Shown here piece after piece: positions 23,706 through 25,369 of a DNA stretch of 25,369 bases (position 1 is its first letter; each line of letters starts with the position of its first letter). This DNA is from a virus, in the IMG/VR virus record IMGVR_UViG_3300030329_003941, positions 1 to 25,369 of that record. One strand, written 5' to 3'. The notes beneath the pieces are model-generated. The model saw nothing but the letters and a program-made list of their open reading frames with translations. It was not told the origin of the DNA and ran no database searches. The translations under genes and the position numbers were made by a program.

Positions 23706-24242
23706 CTAAAAATTTGTTCCAAAAAATATTGAGTTATCTGTTGCTACAGGTTCTGTATATGTTACAATCACATAAGCCTGTGTAAATTGAAATGTTCCCC
23801 CACTAATTGCATCTAATTTAACAAAAAGCCTTAAACCATCTATCAATGTATTATTCCAAGCAGTAGAGCCATCTGTTGTTGTTCTATTCGTAAATGTGTG
23901 TGTTAAATAGAATCTATTAGCATTTTCTGTCCCCGTAGATTCAGTATAATAAGCACTACCAATTCCTGCAGGAAATAATTTTGTTTCTATGTCATAGGTT
24001 CGCATTCTAGCACCATTTCCTGCTCTTAAAACAATTTGAACTCCATCTATAGAGCTATGGTCTTCAGTAAAATCATCTAAGGTAAGATATACTTGCTTTC
24101 CCGAGACAGTAGCACTTAAATAATTACTATCTCCTGCTGGAGTAGATGCATCATCTTGTACTAAAACATGAGCATCACTACCTGTAGATAATGTAAATGT
24201 GTTTCCAGATGAACCATTGGGAAATAAATTAACAGTAGGCAT
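23706..24242 (-). CDS. Beta-rich virion appendage protein
   Basis: A 178-aa protein starting MPTVNLFPNG at a TAATG junction with the fibre gene. The sequence is dominated by alternating Thr/Ser-rich strands (VYLTLDDF, GVQIVLRAG, GLRLFVKLDAI, AYVIVTYTEP) with almost no long helices, as in a jelly-roll-like fibre, tip or neck-appendage protein. It ends in a short aromatic tail (SIFFGTNF). It could bind host surface sugars or join the fibre; neither is shown directly. Confidence 0.65.
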   Translation of the reverse strand: MPTVNLFPNGSSGNTFTLSTGSDAHVLVQDDASTPAGDSNYLSATVSGKQVYLTLDDFTEDHSSIDGVQIVLRAGNGARMRTYDIETKLFPAGIGSAYYTESTGTENANRFYLTHTFTNRTTTDGSTAWNNTLIDGLRLFVKLDAISGGTFQFTQAYVIVTYTEPVATDNSIFFGTNF

Positions 24243-25369
24243 TAGAACTGAAAATCCAGCGTTGCAACACCATAAGCTATTTGATTATCTGCATCCCAAA
24301 AAAAAGATAGTATATCTACATGATTTGCATCTGTTGTTAATGTTGGATTGCTGCCTCCTGCAAATTTAACAGTAGCACTACCAGAAGCAGCAGTATCATC
24401 TGCTAAATACCAAACCTTATAATTAGTAACGATTCTACTTCCAGTGCCATCTTGTTTTAATAATAGAACAAAATTACCAGATGTAGCTGGGAATACTAGA
24501 TTTAAATCTGTAATGTTCCCACTTCCAAACGTAGCAAATTGCTTATTACCAGTTGTAAATAATACATTTGTATCATTAGGAAAATAAGTAGGAGCTACTA
24601 AGTCAAATCCTACTCCGCAATTATCAAATTCAACATGACCATCTGAAACAATACTTATATGTCCATCTGCATGCTCACTGACCGTTTTAAGAGATGTGGC
24701 ACCAGTACCTCCTACTGTAGAGATAATAAAATAATCATCAGCGTCCCCTGCATCATAAAACTTAACTTTGCCAGTATGAGAATCTAAAATAATTTCATCT
24801 GTACTATCAATTTTATATGCTCCAGTTGAGCCATTTACAGATACATCAGTATATACGCTTGCATTGTCAGAATCATAGAATCTAAATTTTCCATTGGTAG
24901 AGCCAAAAAGCATACTTCCATCTGCTATTAAAGTTAAATTGGCAAGTGCAGCATCACCATCTACTGTGGTTATTGTTGTAGCTCCATTAGCTCCAGTTGA
25001 TATAGTACAAGAATCATTTGCATCATATGATAACTTCAAAGAAGAGCTTGTACCAAATAATTCTAAAGCTCCCACATTACTTAAATTAAAGACAGATGTA
25101 TCTGCAAAAGTATTATTATCCTCTATTTTAAATCTTTCATCCTTAGATTGAAAGGTTAAAGTGACATTAGAGCTTGAAGTAGTCCCTGAACCATCTATAA
25201 GTACAGGCTTTGAAAGTGTTAATGTATTCTCAGTAGTATTGACAGATTCAACTACAGTATTAGCCTGTATTCCTGTTCCTGATACTGTTGACCCTCGGAA
25301 TGTAGGGTCAGCATCAATAGTGCCACCATGAGTAAATTCTACTGTTGTACTTCCATCAGTAGTATCGCA
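24242..25369 (-). CDS. Tail-fibre-like protein (5'-partial)
   Basis: The frame is open from the window edge at 25369 to TAA at 24242-24244, 375 residues. A GTG at 25075 could be mistaken for the start, but coding continues upstream with no stop and clear fibre-like sequence (GTGIQANTVVESVNTTENTL). The product is rich in Gly, Thr, Ser, Asp and short beta segments, with loosely repeated motifs such as KFRFYDSDNAS and KVKFYDAGDAD, DGSMLFGS, and DGHVEFDN. These suggest a repetitive beta-structure fibre shaft. The C-terminal 100 residues are a distinct, more globular beta domain (NFVLLLKQDGTGSRIV ... VDILSFFWDADN). Confidence 0.72.
   Translation of the reverse strand, partial: CDTTDGSTTVEFTHGGTIDADPTFRGSTVSGTGIQANTVVESVNTTENTLTLSKPVLIDGSGTTSSSNVTLTFQSKDERFKIEDNNTFADTSVFNLSNVGALELFGTSSSLKLSYDANDSCTISTGANGATTITTVDGDAALANLTLIADGSMLFGSTNGKFRFYDSDNASVYTDVSVNGSTGAYKIDSTDEIILDSHTGKVKFYDAGDADDYFIISTVGGTGATSLKTVSEHADGHISIVSDGHVEFDNCGVGFDLVAPTYFPNDTNVLFTTGNKQFATFGSGNITDLNLVFPATSGNFVLLLKQDGTGSRIVTNYKVWYLADDTAASGSATVKFAGGSNPTLTTDANHVDILSFFWDADNQIAYGVATLDFQF

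Noticed and set aside
25075-25369. GTG at 25075 as the start of the fibre gene, leaving 25076-25369 non-coding.
   Set aside because: The same frame stays open to the window edge with typical fibre sequence, so the gene is simply cut by the window.

Overview
The window looks like part of an AT-rich tailed-phage genome, probably podovirus-like, with two opposed gene arms. The plus-strand arm (1-10606) has tightly packed, often overlapping genes for ubiquitin-like conjugation, recombination, replication and small accessory functions. The minus-strand arm (10645-25369) encodes virion proteins. The arms converge on a clear hairpin terminator at 10596-10620. No integrase, tRNA, CRISPR array or insertion sequence was seen. 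Strong Shine-Dalgarno sequences (AGGAGG, AAGGAG) precede many starts, which argues mildly against a Bacteroidetes host. The host cannot be named from this window.

Plus arm, 1-3590: an apparently complete ubiquitin-like cassette. In order it holds a ubiquitin-like (MoaD/ThiS-type beta-grasp) protein cut by the window edge and ending in Thr-Gly-Gly-Ser-Lys; a 533-aa protein with an E2-like HPY...Cys region; a JAB/JAMM metallopeptidase with the full E...HSH-x7-S-x2-D motif; and a minimal ThiF/E1-like adenylating enzyme. The last three genes overlap. The layout parallels bacterial Bil/Bub-type and prokaryotic Ubl-E2-E1-JAB systems, but here it sits beside phage replication genes.

Plus arm, 3665-10606: a Sak4-like RecA-fold ATPase, a probable single-strand-binding partner, an archaeo-eukaryotic-type primase fused to a DnaB-like helicase, an HNH nuclease, two adjacent PD-(D/E)XK nucleases and a DUF1599/Nmad1-like protein. 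Several tiny proteins are scattered among them: two zinc-binding, one membrane, one HTH. At least one structured-RNA candidate lies at 7361-7467.

Minus arm, read from 25369 down: the 3' part of a fibre-like protein, a small beta-rich appendage protein, three probable internal or ejected virion proteins (Gln/Met-rich, tandem-repeat, Gly-rich), a 3050-aa giant protein and a 271-aa protein. The giant carries a GADLDGD motif in a context like the catalytic double-psi beta-barrel of multisubunit RNA polymerase beta', and a region resembling an RNAP beta-type barrel about 400 residues earlier. It also has a SLOG-like region near residue 500 and an LPD38-like C-terminus. The working model (inference) is that this single-chain polymerase is packaged in the virion, injected with the DNA, and transcribes the early plus arm.
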